The notes under the pieces: generated by a model | The model's input: the letters and a program-made list of their open reading frames with translations, nothing else | The model's database searches: none | What the model was told of the DNA's origin: nothing | Translations under genes and position numbers: made by a program | NCBI GenBank assembly: GCA_963837285.1 | Contig: CAWIMS010000006.1 | Coordinates: forward strand, 992,001 to 1,056,000 | DNA from: Planosporangium sp963837285 | Lineage (GTDB): Bacteria > Actinomycetota > Actinomycetes > Mycobacteriales > Micromonosporaceae | Length of the DNA stretch: 64,000 nucleotides | Direction of reading: 5' to 3' | Shown: piece by piece, positions 33,899 through 42,769 of the stretch | How positions within the stretch are numbered: position 1 is the first letter of the stretch | Layout: each line of letters opens with the position of its first letter

Positions 33899-35167
33899 GT
33901 GGAAACCGGGTTGGACAGGTGGGAACGTCGGCAGGAGCGGTCGCTCACCGCGGTCCCGTACGTCTCGCTCGTGGTCGCGACCGTCCTCGCGATGCTGGAG
34001 CCGGGCCGGTCAGCCGGCGGCGCCGTCGTGGTGCTCGTCCTGGCCGGCCTCACGGCCGGCTGGATGCTGACCTTCGTCACGTTCCACCGGGAGTGGGCGT
34101 CCCGGCGCGGCCTGATGATCGTGTACCTGCTGGGCCTGTTCGGCCTGATCGCGGCGCTGCTGACCACGAGCGGCTGGTTCGGCATCTTCACGATCACCGG
34201 GTACATCCACTCGTTCTTCCTCCGGCCGATGCGGCTGGTCTTCATCGGGGTGGCGGTGACCGCGGTCCTCGCCGCGACCTCGTGGCGGGGTGGGCTGCCC
34301 GAGGGCCTGCCCAACGGGTCGGTCGGCGACCTGGTCGGGTACCTCGTCGCGGTCGCGTTCAACATCCTGGTCGCCGCCGCGTTCACGTTCTCCAACTGGC
34401 TGATGATCACGCAGACGCAACGCCGGAAGGCGATTATCGACCAGCTCGCCGAGGCCAACGAGAAACTGGAGGCGACCCTCGCGGAGAACGCCGGCCTGCA
34501 CGCCCAACTGCTCGCCCAGGCCCGCGAGGCGGGGGTACTCGACGAGCGCCAACGGATGGCCGGCGAGATCCACGACACGCTGGCACAGGGGCTGACCGGC
34601 ATCATCACCCAGCTCCAGGCGGCCGACCAGCGTCGCGACCGCCCGGAGGAGGCGCGCCGGCATCTCGACGCCGCCGCCCGGCTGGCCCGGGAGAGCCTGG
34701 CCGAGGCGCGCCGCTCGGTGCAGGCGCTGCGCCCGCAACCGCTCGAAGACGCCCTGTTGCCGGACGCGCTCGGCGACGTGGTCGGCCGGTGGTCGGCGGT
34801 GACCGGGGTGACCACCGAGGTGACCACGACCGGCACGGCCCGGCCGCTGCACCCGGAGATCGAGGTGGCGCTGCTGCGCACAGCCCAGGAGGCGCTGGCG
34901 AACGTGGCCAAGCACGCCGACGCGCGGCGGGTACGGCTGACACTGTCCTATATGGAGGATCTGGTGACGTTGGACGTCCGCGACGACGGTGTCGGGTTCG
35001 AGCCCGGTCAGCCAACGGCGGTAGGTGACGGCGGCTTCGGGCTCACCGCCATGCGCCGCCGGCTGGACCGGGTCGCCGGGGCGCTGGAGATCGAGTCCGA
35101 GCCGGGTGCCGGCACCGCCGTGTCGGCCAGCGTGCCGGCGATCGCAGCGGGGGCCCGCGATGAGTGA
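33899..35167 (+). CDS. NarL-family sensor histidine kinase
   Basis: A 422-residue membrane kinase starting at GTG two bases after the permease stop. Four to six helices make up the N-terminal sensor (VPYVSLVVATVLAMLEPG ... LVGYLVAVAFNILVAAAFTF). A coiled coil (QLAEANEKLEATLAENAGLH) follows. The HisKA_3 domain has the phospho-acceptor in ERQRMAGEIHDTLAQGLTGI. The HATPase domain has RTAQEALANVAKHADA (N box), DVRDDGVGFEP (G1) and GGFGLTAMRRRL (G2). It probably senses membrane perturbation or the exporter substrate and phosphorylates the next gene product; the two overlap by 8 bp. Confidence 0.9.
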   Translation: METGLDRWERRQERSLTAVPYVSLVVATVLAMLEPGRSAGGAVVVLVLAGLTAGWMLTFVTFHREWASRRGLMIVYLLGLFGLIAALLTTSGWFGIFTITGYIHSFFLRPMRLVFIGVAVTAVLAATSWRGGLPEGLPNGSVGDLVGYLVAVAFNILVAAAFTFSNWLMITQTQRRKAIIDQLAEANEKLEATLAENAGLHAQLLAQAREAGVLDERQRMAGEIHDTLAQGLTGIITQLQAADQRRDRPEEARRHLDAAARLARESLAEARRSVQALRPQPLEDALLPDALGDVVGRWSAVTGVTTEVTTTGTARPLHPEIEVALLRTAQEALANVAKHADARRVRLTLSYMEDLVTLDVRDDGVGFEPGQPTAVGDGGFGLTAMRRRLDRVAGALEIESEPGAGTAVSASVPAIAAGARDE

Positions 35168-35801
35168 ACCGATCCGACTGCTCATTGTGGACGACCACCC
35201 GGTGGTGCGGGACGGGCTGCGCGGCATGTTCACCGGTACGTCCGAAGTGGACGTTGTGGGCGAGGCGGCCGACGGGGCCGAGGCGATCACTCTCGCCGAG
35301 GCGCTGCGCCCGGACGTGATCCTGATGGACCTGCGGATGCCAGGCGTCGACGGGGTGACCGCGATCGGCCGGCTGTCCGAGCGCGGGCTGGACACCCGGG
35401 TACTGGTGCTGACCACGTACGACACCGAGGCCGACGTGGTGCCGGCGATCGAGGCCGGGGCGACCGGGTACCTGCTCAAGGACGCGCCGCGCGACGAGCT
35501 GTTCCGGGCGGTACGCGCGGCGGCCCGGGGCGAGTCGGTGCTGTCCCCGTCGGTCGCCGCGAAGCTGATCGGCCAGGTACGCGCGCCGGCCCGGGAGCCG
35601 CTCAGCCAGCGCGAGCTGGAGGTGCTCGGGTTGATCGCGCGGGGCAGCACCAACCGGGAGGCGGCCGCGCACCTGTTCATCAGCGAGGCGACCGTGAAGA
35701 CCCACCTGCTGCACATCTACGGCAAGCTGGGCGTACGCGACCGCGCCTCAGCAGTGGCCGCGGCCTACGAGAGAGGCCTGCTGACGCCCGGCTCCCGCTA
35801 G
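35160..35801 (+). CDS. NarL/FixJ-family response regulator
   Basis: A 213-residue two-domain regulator. The receiver (residues 1-120) has acidic pocket VDDHP, phospho-acceptor in VILMDLRMPG (about Asp55), VLTTYDTE and LLKDAP. The HTH_LuxR domain is LSQRELEVLGLIARGSTNRE, ISEATVKTHLLHIYGKLGV. It is the partner of the overlapping histidine kinase and probably activates the ABC exporter operon. A long hairpin follows its stop. Confidence 0.92.
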   Translation: MSEPIRLLIVDDHPVVRDGLRGMFTGTSEVDVVGEAADGAEAITLAEALRPDVILMDLRMPGVDGVTAIGRLSERGLDTRVLVLTTYDTEADVVPAIEAGATGYLLKDAPRDELFRAVRAAARGESVLSPSVAAKLIGQVRAPAREPLSQRELEVLGLIARGSTNREAAAHLFISEATVKTHLLHIYGKLGVRDRASAVAAAYERGLLTPGSR

Positions 35802-35819
35802 GTCAGCGGCCACCGAGTG

Positions 35820-35900
35820 CAAGATCCGCACAGATGTGACCCATCTGCGGCATCAAGCGCGCGGGATAACAGCAATTGGGTTACATCTGTGCGGATCTTG
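35820..35900. terminator. Family E long hairpin downstream of response regulator
   Basis: CAAGATCCGCACAGATGTGA plus CCCA (35820-35843) pairs over 24 bp, with one G-T pair, with 35877-35900; 33-nt loop. No other copy is in the window. It marks the end of the exporter/two-component operon. CAAGATC ends resemble those of element A copy 4. Confidence 0.75.
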
Positions 35901-35975
35901 AGCGAAGTTGCGGTCCGACCGTTGCAGAGATTCGCTAGCGTGGCGGCGCCGACAAACGTGAACAGGAGCGGCGGG

Positions 35976-36434
35976 ATGCTACGGATAGCGGCGCTTGTGG
36001 TGGCCGGTCTGGCCGGGTTGGGTCTACTCGCCGGGTGTGGCGGCGACAGCCACAACCCGAGTTCGGTCGCCACCTCGTACTTCCACGATCTCGGCAACCA
36101 GAACTACTCGAACGCGTGCAAGCTGCTCACCGCCGACCTGCGCCGGCAACTCGGCGACTGCCCTGCAGCGCTGCGCAAGCACCATGGCGGGCTGCCGTTC
36201 AGTACCCGCGACGACCTGCGGACCGTGTCCATCCGTTCGATCCATACGAAGAACGGCGCCGGACGGGTGATCAGCAGCGACGCGACCGTCACCCGTACCG
36301 TCAAGGACCGCAACGGCAAGTCGCACATCACCCGGCTGCGCAGCGGGGTCGCGGTCTCGCAGGCTACCGGCGGCCAGGGGTTGCAGCTCACCGAGGTCGG
36401 CAAGGACTGGTACATCTCCGGCGGCGGGGTCTAG
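35976..36434 (+). CDS. Small lipoprotein of unknown function
   Basis: A 152-residue lipoprotein precursor: signal MLRIAALVVAGLAGLGLLAGC with lipobox LAGC, so lipidated at Cys21. The mature part (SSVATSYFHDLGNQNYSNACKLL...) resembles NTF2-like lipoproteins in which a helix with two Cys (NACKLL, LGDCPAAL) precedes four or five strands (GRVISSDATVTRTVKDRNGK, VGKDWYISGGGV). It probably sits on the outer face of the membrane. AGGAG lies 9 bp before the ATG. It converges with a minus-strand gene across element A copy 7. Confidence 0.72.
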   Translation: MLRIAALVVAGLAGLGLLAGCGGDSHNPSSVATSYFHDLGNQNYSNACKLLTADLRRQLGDCPAALRKHHGGLPFSTRDDLRTVSIRSIHTKNGAGRVISSDATVTRTVKDRNGKSHITRLRSGVAVSQATGGQGLQLTEVGKDWYISGGGV

Positions 36435-36440
36435 CCCCAG

Positions 36441-36515
36441 TCCGGCACAACTTCCCGGAAGTCGTGGCCTCGGGACCCTTCTGAGGCAACAACTTCCGGG
36501 AAGTTGTGCCGATCA
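36441..36515. repeat. Family A palindromic element, copy 7
   Basis: CCGGCACAACTTCCCGGAAG pairs with CTTCCGGGAAGTTGTGCCG. The inner part is weaker (TCGTGGCCTC against GAGGCAACAA). Between convergent genes (lipoprotein and a small helical protein). Confidence 0.85.
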
Positions 36516-36522
36516 AGCCGGG

Positions 36523-36819
36523 TCACGCAGCCGCGCGGGAGTGCTGGTGCGGCCGGCCGGGGACCGCGGCCGGCGGCCAGCCACGATCCGGGCCCGAGGA
36601 CCTGTCCAGTTCGAGCCGGAGCCGCCGGGCGTGCCGCCGCATCTCGTCGAGGCGCTCGGCGACCTTCTGCTCGTACCGGCGCCGGCCGATCGGCCGCCAC
36701 GCCGCCGACAGCTCCACGTGACCGGCCGCGATCTCCGCGAGCGCGGCCTGGTACCCCTGCTCGTAGGCGACCGCGATCTCCCACTCGATCTGCTCGTGCA
36801 CGGCCCTGGGTATCCGCAT
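36523..36819 (-). CDS. Small helical hypothetical protein
   Basis: A 98-residue basic/acidic helical protein (MRIPRAVHEQIEWEIAVAYE, YQAALAEIAAGHVELSAAWR, YEQKVAERLDEMRRHARRLR). It has no membrane segment or Cys. The start ATG at 36819 has GGAGG-like sequence upstream. It lies next to another small minus-strand gene across a block of 9/11-bp tandem repeats. The coding bias is good; the family is not recognised. Confidence 0.55.
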   Translation of the reverse strand: MRIPRAVHEQIEWEIAVAYEQGYQAALAEIAAGHVELSAAWRPIGRRRYEQKVAERLDEMRRHARRLRLELDRSSGPDRGWPPAAVPGRPHQHSRAAA

Positions 36820-36830
36820 CACGGTCCTCC

Positions 36831-36923
36831 CCTCGACGGCCTCGACGGCCTCGACGGCCTCGACACGGCCTTGACACGGCCTTGACACGGCCTTGACACG
36901 GCCTTGACACGGCCTTGACACGG
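36831..36923 (+). repeat. Tandem repeats: three 9-bp then six 11-bp CCTTGACACGG units
   Basis: CCTCGACGG occurs three times, then CCTCGACACGG once and CCTTGACACGG five times without gaps. The 11-bp period is about one helical turn. It lies in the leader of the minus-strand helical gene. A second 11-bp array with the same CCTTGAC core (on the other strand) is at 48.3 kb. Confidence 0.9.
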
Positions 36924-36988
36924 CCTTGTCGAGCCCGGGCGGGGGAAGGATGACGTCCCGGGCCTGTCCACCAAGTGTGGCACGAAGC

Positions 36989-37213
36989 TCAGGACGACCG
37001 CTCGACCACGATCCACATGTCCAGTGCCTGCTCCCGGCAGCGGGTGGCCTGCTCGTGCAGCCACCTGGCCTGCTGGCGCTGCCGCTCGGCCTGCATCGAG
37101 CACTCCGGGCACTCGTCGGCCAGGAGGTCGAAGCCGGATGCCATCGCCTCCCGGGCCGCGGCTGCCCGGTCGAGGAGTACCGCGGTCGCCATGCCGGCCC
37201 GGACCGTCCGCAT
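36989..37213 (-). CDS. Small helical hypothetical protein with CPEC motif
   Basis: A 74-residue helical protein (MATAVLLDRAAAAREAMASG, DECPECSMQAERQRQQARWL, EQATRCREQALDMWIVVERS) with a CPEC motif and a third Cys. A longer reading to 37366 is possible, but its N-terminal part is not well biased. It is transcribed in the same direction as the next small gene; the repeat block lies between. Function unknown. The 250 bp upstream, up to the GT4 stop, hold no other gene. Confidence 0.5.
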   Translation of the reverse strand: MRTVRAGMATAVLLDRAAAAREAMASGFDLLADECPECSMQAERQRQQARWLHEQATRCREQALDMWIVVERSS

Positions 37214-37459
37214 CGCCTCGATACCGGGATCATGGCCGGGACCGCCGTCCCGGTCGATACCAGAATCGGGATCCGGATGTTCCAGGCCCGTGTTCACGGA
37301 CAGGCTGTCGAACACGCGAGCCGGATACCGCGCTGTGCGGCATTGAAACTGCCCGTTTGGGCGCATGCTGCACCGCCCGGGAAATCCGGCGCGCGGAGAC
37401 GGTTCATTGGATCATCGCCAGTGCGTCACGTCGATCGGCAGGTCTGCCGATTTCGCAGG

Positions 37460-38710
37460 TCAGCGCCGACTTCGGCTGAGCTGGAGATCATCCGGGACGA
37501 AGCTCGGCACGTCCGGTACGCCGGCGTAGACATCGGCGATCCGCGCCGCGGCGGCGGCCCACGTGTACGAGGCGACCACCCGCTGCCGGGCGCGCGAGGC
37601 CAACTGGGCGGCGAACGCCGGCTCGGCGAGCAGCTGGTCGACCGCCTCCGCGAGGCCGTCCGGGTCTCCGGGCGGGAACGTCACCCCGGTCACCCCGGGC
37701 TCCACGATCTCGGGGAGCCCGCCGGTGTTGGCCACCGCGACGGGCGCGCCGGCCGCCGCCGCCTCCAGCGCGATCATGCCGGACGGCTCGTACCCGCTGG
37801 GCACCACGACGGCGTCCGTGGCGGCCAGGACGGCGGCCAGGTCGCGCTGGTCGAGGAAGCCGGTGAAGCTGACCGCGCGCTCCAGCTTCAGCAACCGGGC
37901 CTGCCGGCGCAGCTGGGACCGGCTGGGCCCGTCGCCGGCGATCACCGCCCGCAGCCCGGGGTTGCGCCGCCGGAGCCGGGGTAGCGCCGCGATCAGATCG
38001 GACAGGCCCTTCTCGGGGACCAGGCGTCCCGCGTACCCGATGAGTGGACCGACCCCGGCGAACCGCAGGCGGGCCGCGGAGATCTCGCGCTCGGACACCT
38101 CCCACAGCGCCGGGTCCACGCCGTCGGGGACCACATAGATCTGGTCGGCCGACAGGTCGAGGAGTTCGGTGACCTGGCGGCGCATGTACCGCGAGCAGAC
38201 GACGATCCGGCGCGCGCTGCGGACCAGGGACAGCTCGGCGGCGTGCACCGCGGCGTCGACCGCTGCCGGCCGGTGCCGGTCAGGGCGGCCGGCCTCGGTG
38301 GTGTGGATGGTGGCGACCAGGTCGGCGCCGAGCCCGGCGGCCAGCGTGACCGCGGTGTGCGCGACGAGCCAGTCGTGGGCGTGGATGACGTCGTACCGCT
38401 CGTCGCCGAGCGCGCCGAGCGCGTTGCCGGTCAGCGTGTGGTCGACGGCCGTCGCCCAGGCCTGCACCGCGTCGGTGGTCGGGTCGTCGAGCGGCCGGCC
38501 GGCCGGGACGCGCACCACGCGTACCCCGTCGGCGTACTCGTCGGCGGGTGCCCCCGGCACGTCCCGGGTGAGGACGGTGACCTCGTGCCCGGCCCGGACC
38601 AGCGCGGTGGAGAGGCCGGACACGTGCCGGCCGAGGCCGCCCACGACGGCCGGCGGGTACTCCCACGAGACCATCAGCACGCGGGCCGGGCGCCTGAAGG
38701 GCACTGGCAT
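37460..38710 (-). CDS. Family 4 glycosyltransferase
   Basis: A 416-residue GT-B glycosyltransferase. The N-terminal domain has LMVSWEYPPAVVGGLGRHVS (acceptor side, glycogen-synthase-like). The C-terminal donor domain has GYAGRLVPEKGLSDLIAALP and the GT4 EX7E motif in PSGYEPSGMIALEAAAAGAP, followed by GGLPEIVEPG. The ATG is 10 bp from GGAGG. No membrane helices. It opens a glycan gene cluster and may build a glycolipid or glycan using a nucleotide sugar made by the neighbouring epimerase-fold enzymes. Confidence 0.87.
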   Translation of the reverse strand: MPVPFRRPARVLMVSWEYPPAVVGGLGRHVSGLSTALVRAGHEVTVLTRDVPGAPADEYADGVRVVRVPAGRPLDDPTTDAVQAWATAVDHTLTGNALGALGDERYDVIHAHDWLVAHTAVTLAAGLGADLVATIHTTEAGRPDRHRPAAVDAAVHAAELSLVRSARRIVVCSRYMRRQVTELLDLSADQIYVVPDGVDPALWEVSEREISAARLRFAGVGPLIGYAGRLVPEKGLSDLIAALPRLRRRNPGLRAVIAGDGPSRSQLRRQARLLKLERAVSFTGFLDQRDLAAVLAATDAVVVPSGYEPSGMIALEAAAAGAPVAVANTGGLPEIVEPGVTGVTFPPGDPDGLAEAVDQLLAEPAFAAQLASRARQRVVASYTWAAAAARIADVYAGVPDVPSFVPDDLQLSRSRR

Positions 38711-38993
38711 CGTTGACCTCCGTCGGTCCGTGGTCAACGGCCGGCACCATCAGCCCCCGCCCGGCCACCGAAAGTATGGTCCAACAGTACCGATGGTCGT
38801 TCGCGGAAAATGAACCAGATTCTTTTCCGGTGTGTGAACATCCATAATTATTCGGGCATACGTACTATCGTGCCGATCCTTTTCCCAGCGGGCTCTCAGG
38901 AAACTTTGAGCGGGAGATCACCCTGCGACGGCGTAGCGTGGCTGATAGCGGGCATGATGACCCGGCTCGGCTTGGAGGCGCGAGGGGGCAGGC
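38711..38993. promoter_or_regulatory. Divergent promoter region of the glycan cluster
   Basis: 283 bp between the divergent GT4 and epimerase genes. The stretch 38805-38890 is markedly AT-rich compared with the rest of the window and probably contains the promoters. No palindrome or known operator was found. Confidence 0.4.
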
Positions 38994-39962
38994 ATGCCTG
39001 ACATGAGTGGTGAGCGGCTGTTGGTGACCGGGGGCGCGGGCTTCATCGGCCGCCGCGTCGTCGAGTCGCTGCGGGCGGCCGGAGCCACCGTCACCGTCGC
39101 CGATCTGGTGCCCTATCCCGATCCGTCGGTGCCCACCGTCGTCGGTGACCTGCGCCAGGCCGGCGTCCGCTACGCGGCGGTCGAAGGCGGCCTCACCGGC
39201 ATCGTGCACCTCGCCGCGGTCACCTCGGTGCTCGGTTCCCTGCGCGAGCCGGCCCGCGTCCACGAGGTCAACGTCGACGTCACCGCCGGCCTGCTGGAGC
39301 TGGCCCGGCTGCGCGGCATCGGCCGGTTCGTCATGTCGTCGACCAACGCCGTGGTCGGTGACATCGGCACCGCGACCATCCACGAGGATCTGCCGCCGCG
39401 GCCGCTGACGCCGTACGGCGCGACCAAGGCGGCGGCCGAGATGCTGCTGTCCGGGTACGCGGGCGGATATGGCATGACCACGTGCGCGCTGCGGTTCACC
39501 AACGTTTACGGCCCGGGCATGTGGGAGAAGGACAGCCTGGTGCCCCGGCTCATGCGCGCGGCCCGCAGCGGTCGCGAGATCGAAGTGTACGGGTCCGGCC
39601 GGCAGCGCCGCGACCTGGTGCACGTGGACGACGCCGTGGCCGGCCTTTTCCACGCGTGGCGGTCCGGTCACGTCGGTCCGCTGATCGTCGGTTCCGGCCG
39701 GTCGATCAGCGTGCTGGATCTCATCGACGCGGCGCGGCGGGCCACCGGGGCCGAGCTGCCGGCCCGGCACGTGCCGGCCAAGCCGGGCGAGATGCCGGCG
39801 GTGGTCGTGTCGATCGACAGGGCGCGGGCGCTCGGGTACCAGCCGGCCGTCGACCTCGACGACGGGCTGGCGGGCGTGTGGGACGAGTTCCGGGTCGAGC
39901 CGGCGGACGAGCGCTCGGAACCGGCGAACGAGGCCGAGGCTGACCTCGTGGGCCGACCGTGA
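38994..39962 (+). CDS. NAD-dependent epimerase/dehydratase (extended SDR)
   Basis: A 322-residue extended short-chain dehydrogenase: NAD-binding LLVTGGAGFIGRRVVE, HLAAVTSVLGS, catalytic Ser in MSSTNAVVG and YGATK (catalytic Tyr and Lys). NVYGPGM and RRDLVHVDDAV are typical of nucleotide-sugar 4-epimerases and dehydratases. It probably makes a sugar nucleotide for the adjacent glycosyltransferases. The downstream GT fusion starts 4 bp before its stop. The alternative ATG at 39003 gives three fewer residues. Confidence 0.83.
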   Translation: MPDMSGERLLVTGGAGFIGRRVVESLRAAGATVTVADLVPYPDPSVPTVVGDLRQAGVRYAAVEGGLTGIVHLAAVTSVLGSLREPARVHEVNVDVTAGLLELARLRGIGRFVMSSTNAVVGDIGTATIHEDLPPRPLTPYGATKAAAEMLLSGYAGGYGMTTCALRFTNVYGPGMWEKDSLVPRLMRAARSGREIEVYGSGRQRRDLVHVDDAVAGLFHAWRSGHVGPLIVGSGRSISVLDLIDAARRATGAELPARHVPAKPGEMPAVVVSIDRARALGYQPAVDLDDGLAGVWDEFRVEPADERSEPANEAEADLVGRP

Positions 39963-42241
39963 CGGTCACCCGTCCACGCGTGGCGGCGGTGGAATCGACC
40001 GCCGGACCGGTTCGGGGCTTCCTGCACCGGCATCGGGTGCTGGTCGTCCTGCTGGTGATCGGCGCGCTGCTGCGGCTGATCGCCACGATCGCGTACCGGC
40101 CGGCGCTGATCTACATCGATTCGACCAGCGCATACCTGAACCCGATGCCGACGCTGGATCCGCGCGGCCCCGACCCGCTCGGCTACCCCATGCTCCTGCT
40201 GCGGCCGGTGCTGGTGGCCGGCAACCTGCTCACCGTCGCCGTGGTCCAGCACCTCCTCGGCCTCGCGATGGGCATCGCGATCTACGCGCTGCTGGTGCGC
40301 AAGGGTTCCCGGCGGTGGCTGGCGGCGCTCGCGGCGGCCCCGGTGCTGCTCGACGCGTACCAGGTGCAGATCGAGCAGAACGTGCTGTCCGACACGCTGT
40401 TCCAGGCGCTGCTGGTCGCCGCGCTGTGCCTGCTCGCGTGGCGGGACGAGCCCGGCTGGCGGGTGGCCGCGGCGACCGGGCTGCTGCTCGGCCTGGCCAC
40501 GCTCACCCGGGTGGTCGGCTTCCCGGTGATCGTCGCGGCGGTGGTGTACGTGCTGGTGACCGCCCGCCGTCCGCGCCGGTTCGCGGTCGCGGCGGCCGCG
40601 ACGGTGGCGTTCGCGGTGCCGATGCTGGCCTACGCGACGTACTACCAGCACGTGGCCGGGCAGTTCGCGATCACCACCTCCGGCGGCAACTCGATGTACG
40701 GCCGGGTCGCCTCGTTCGTCGACTGCTCCCGGCTGTCGATGCCCAGCTACGAGCGCCCGCTGTGCCCGCCCGAGCCGCCCGGCGAACGGCGCAGCCCGGA
40801 CTACTACGCCCACGGCGCCACGTCGCCGCAGTTCCACTTCCGGGCTCCGCCGGGGACGACCAACGCCCGGGTGATCGCGGACTTCACCCACCGGGCGATC
40901 GTCGCGCAGCCCGGCCGGTTCACGCTGGCGGTGGCCGCAGACGCCGGGAAGCTGTTCTCCTGGACCCACACCGCGAGCGCCAACCCGGACGCGCCCACGT
41001 TCCGCTGGCAGTTCCAGACGTACTACCCGTTGTGGGAGCCGACGATCACCTCGGACGTGGTGTCGAGCCTCGGCGACCGGTACGGCGGGGGCGGCCCGGT
41101 CATCGTCACCCCGCTGGCGTCCGTCCTGCGCGGGTACCAGCTGTCGGTCGGGTACACGCCCGGGCCGGTACACGCCCTCGCCATCGTCGCCGGGCTGTTC
41201 GTCCTCGTACTCGGGTGGCGCCGGACCCGCCGGGCGCTGCGCGTACACCCGGCCCGCCGGGCCAGCCTGCTGTTCCTCGCCGCCGGCGCGATGGTGCTGC
41301 TGGTAGCCGACACGTACGAGTTCACCTGGCGCTACCAGCTACCCGCGCTGGTGCTGCTACCGGCGGCCGGCGCGCTCGCGGCGACCGCGCTGGCACGGCG
41401 CCCGGGCAGCACCGCGCCGGGCTTCCCCGAGCCGGCCGATCACGACGCGCTCGCGGCGTTCGCCGCCCGGTACGGTGACGTCCGCTTCCCGCCGGTCGTG
41501 GTGGTGATCGCCGCCTACAACGAGGCGGAGGGGCTCGGGCCGGTGCTCGACTCGATCCCGCCGGCCTGCCTGGGCGAGGAGATCGCCACCCTGGTCGTGG
41601 TCGACGGCGGCAGCGACGACACCGCCCGGGTGGCGATGAACCACGGCGTCTACACCTGCGTCGCGCCGATCAACCGGGGCCAGGGGGCGGCGCTGCGGCT
41701 CGGGTACCACGTCGCGCGGACCGGCGGCGCCGAGTACATCGTGACCACCGACGCCGACGGCCAGTACGACATGGCCGAGCTGCCCCGCCTGCTCGAACCG
41801 TTGCTCGCGGGCAGCGCCGACTTCGTCACCGGCTCCCGGCGGCTCGGCGCGGACGGCTCACCCGACCGGGTCCGCCGCACCGGGGTACGCGTGTTCGCCT
41901 GGCTGGTCTCGACGCTCACCGGGCACCCGGTCACCGACACCTCGTTCGGGTTCCGGGCGATGACCGCCCAGGTGACCTCCCAGGTGACCCTGAAGCAGCC
42001 GCAGTACCAGGCGTCCGAACTGCTCATCGAGGTGATCAGCGCCGGATTCCGGGTAGTCGAGCGCCCGATGACGATGCGTCCCCGGTCGCGGGGAAAGACC
42101 AAGAAGGGCAACAACATCCTGTACGGGTACCGGTACACCCGGGTCGTCCTGTCCACCTGGGTCCGGCAGGGGGTACGCCGGCCGGCGCCGCTGGCCCGGT
42201 CAGCGGTCGCGGGTGCGGAACACCAGGCGATCCAGGAGTAG
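39959..42241 (+). CDS. Fusion of a GT-C-like membrane protein with a GT2 glycosyltransferase
   Basis: A 760-residue two-module protein. Residues 1-480 are polytopic (about ten helices, starting VLVVLLVIGALLRLIATIA). An acidic first external loop (ALIYIDSTSAYLNPMPTLD) recalls GT-C enzymes that use polyprenyl-phosphate sugars. Residues 500-730 are a GT-A domain of the DPM1/GT2 type: VVVVIAAYNEAEGLGPVLDS, VVDGGSDDTARV, TTDADGQYDMAEL (DxD), FVTGSRRLG and TDTSFGFRAM. The GT2 half could load polyprenyl-phosphate and the GT-C half use it on the outside. GTG start overlaps the epimerase stop. The 3' end overlaps the convergent gtrA. Confidence 0.8.
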   Translation: MTVTRPRVAAVESTAGPVRGFLHRHRVLVVLLVIGALLRLIATIAYRPALIYIDSTSAYLNPMPTLDPRGPDPLGYPMLLLRPVLVAGNLLTVAVVQHLLGLAMGIAIYALLVRKGSRRWLAALAAAPVLLDAYQVQIEQNVLSDTLFQALLVAALCLLAWRDEPGWRVAAATGLLLGLATLTRVVGFPVIVAAVVYVLVTARRPRRFAVAAAATVAFAVPMLAYATYYQHVAGQFAITTSGGNSMYGRVASFVDCSRLSMPSYERPLCPPEPPGERRSPDYYAHGATSPQFHFRAPPGTTNARVIADFTHRAIVAQPGRFTLAVAADAGKLFSWTHTASANPDAPTFRWQFQTYYPLWEPTITSDVVSSLGDRYGGGGPVIVTPLASVLRGYQLSVGYTPGPVHALAIVAGLFVLVLGWRRTRRALRVHPARRASLLFLAAGAMVLLVADTYEFTWRYQLPALVLLPAAGALAATALARRPGSTAPGFPEPADHDALAAFAARYGDVRFPPVVVVIAAYNEAEGLGPVLDSIPPACLGEEIATLVVVDGGSDDTARVAMNHGVYTCVAPINRGQGAALRLGYHVARTGGAEYIVTTDADGQYDMAELPRLLEPLLAGSADFVTGSRRLGADGSPDRVRRTGVRVFAWLVSTLTGHPVTDTSFGFRAMTAQVTSQVTLKQPQYQASELLIEVISAGFRVVERPMTMRPRSRGKTKKGNNILYGYRYTRVVLSTWVRQGVRRPAPLARSAVAGAEHQAIQE

Positions 42242-42613
42242 GAACTTGATCAGAAACATCACCGCGTACGTGCTCAGGTACGCGGTCTCCACCAGTACCG
42301 TGCGGTGGTTGGTGTCCACACCGGCCCGGTTGGCGTAGAAGTCCGTGATGCTTGTCACGATCGCCGCCAGGACGGCAACCGAGCCGGCCACCGCCAGGAA
42401 GCCGAACAGGTCCCGCCCGACGCCGGCACGCTGGCGGCGGTTCCAGGTCCAGAACCGGTTCACCGCGAAGCTCACGGCCGCCCCGGCGGCGAACGCGGCG
42501 AACGTCGCGACCCGCGGCCCGGCGTTGGCGCCCCGGTACACCAACGGGAAGACCACCGCGCTGGTCAGCGTGGCGAGCACGGAGCCGGCCACGAAGCGCA
42601 GCAGCTTCATCAT
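42200..42613 (-). CDS. GtrA-family membrane protein
   Basis: A 137-residue protein with four transmembrane helices typical of the GtrA flippase-like family: FVAGSVLATLTSAVVFPLVY, VATFAAFAAGAAVSFAVNRFW, DLFGFLAVAGSVAVLAAIVTSI and TAYLSTYAVMFLIKFLLLDRLVF. The FxxNRxWxW motif (FAVNRFWTW) is present. GtrA proteins are thought to flip polyprenyl-phosphate-linked sugars, fitting the neighbouring GT fusion. It overlaps the convergent fusion gene by 42 bp. Confidence 0.85.
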   Translation of the reverse strand: MMKLLRFVAGSVLATLTSAVVFPLVYRGANAGPRVATFAAFAAGAAVSFAVNRFWTWNRRQRAGVGRDLFGFLAVAGSVAVLAAIVTSITDFYANRAGVDTNHRTVLVETAYLSTYAVMFLIKFLLLDRLVFRTRDR

Positions 42614-42769
42614 GTCCCCGAGCCTATTGCCGGCTCGTTACACCCGACGAGGCCGCCCTCCAACAGGCAACCCGGTTTTGGGGCAGTGTTCGGTTGGCTC
42701 CAAGGCTCCATTGAGTTTGCCGTTGCAGGATCCGGGGGACTGTGTGATCGAGACAAGGAAGGGGTGCCG

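Noticed and set aside
36831..36923. CRISPR-like array or promoter array
   Set aside because: Units are 9-11 bp with no spacers, so not CRISPR. TTGACA recurs each 11 bp but without -10 elements and on the strand opposite to the adjacent genes.
38810..39001. 62-codon ORF starting MNQILFRCVNIHNYSG
   Set aside because: AT-rich, poor codon bias, overlaps the divergent promoter and the epimerase start.
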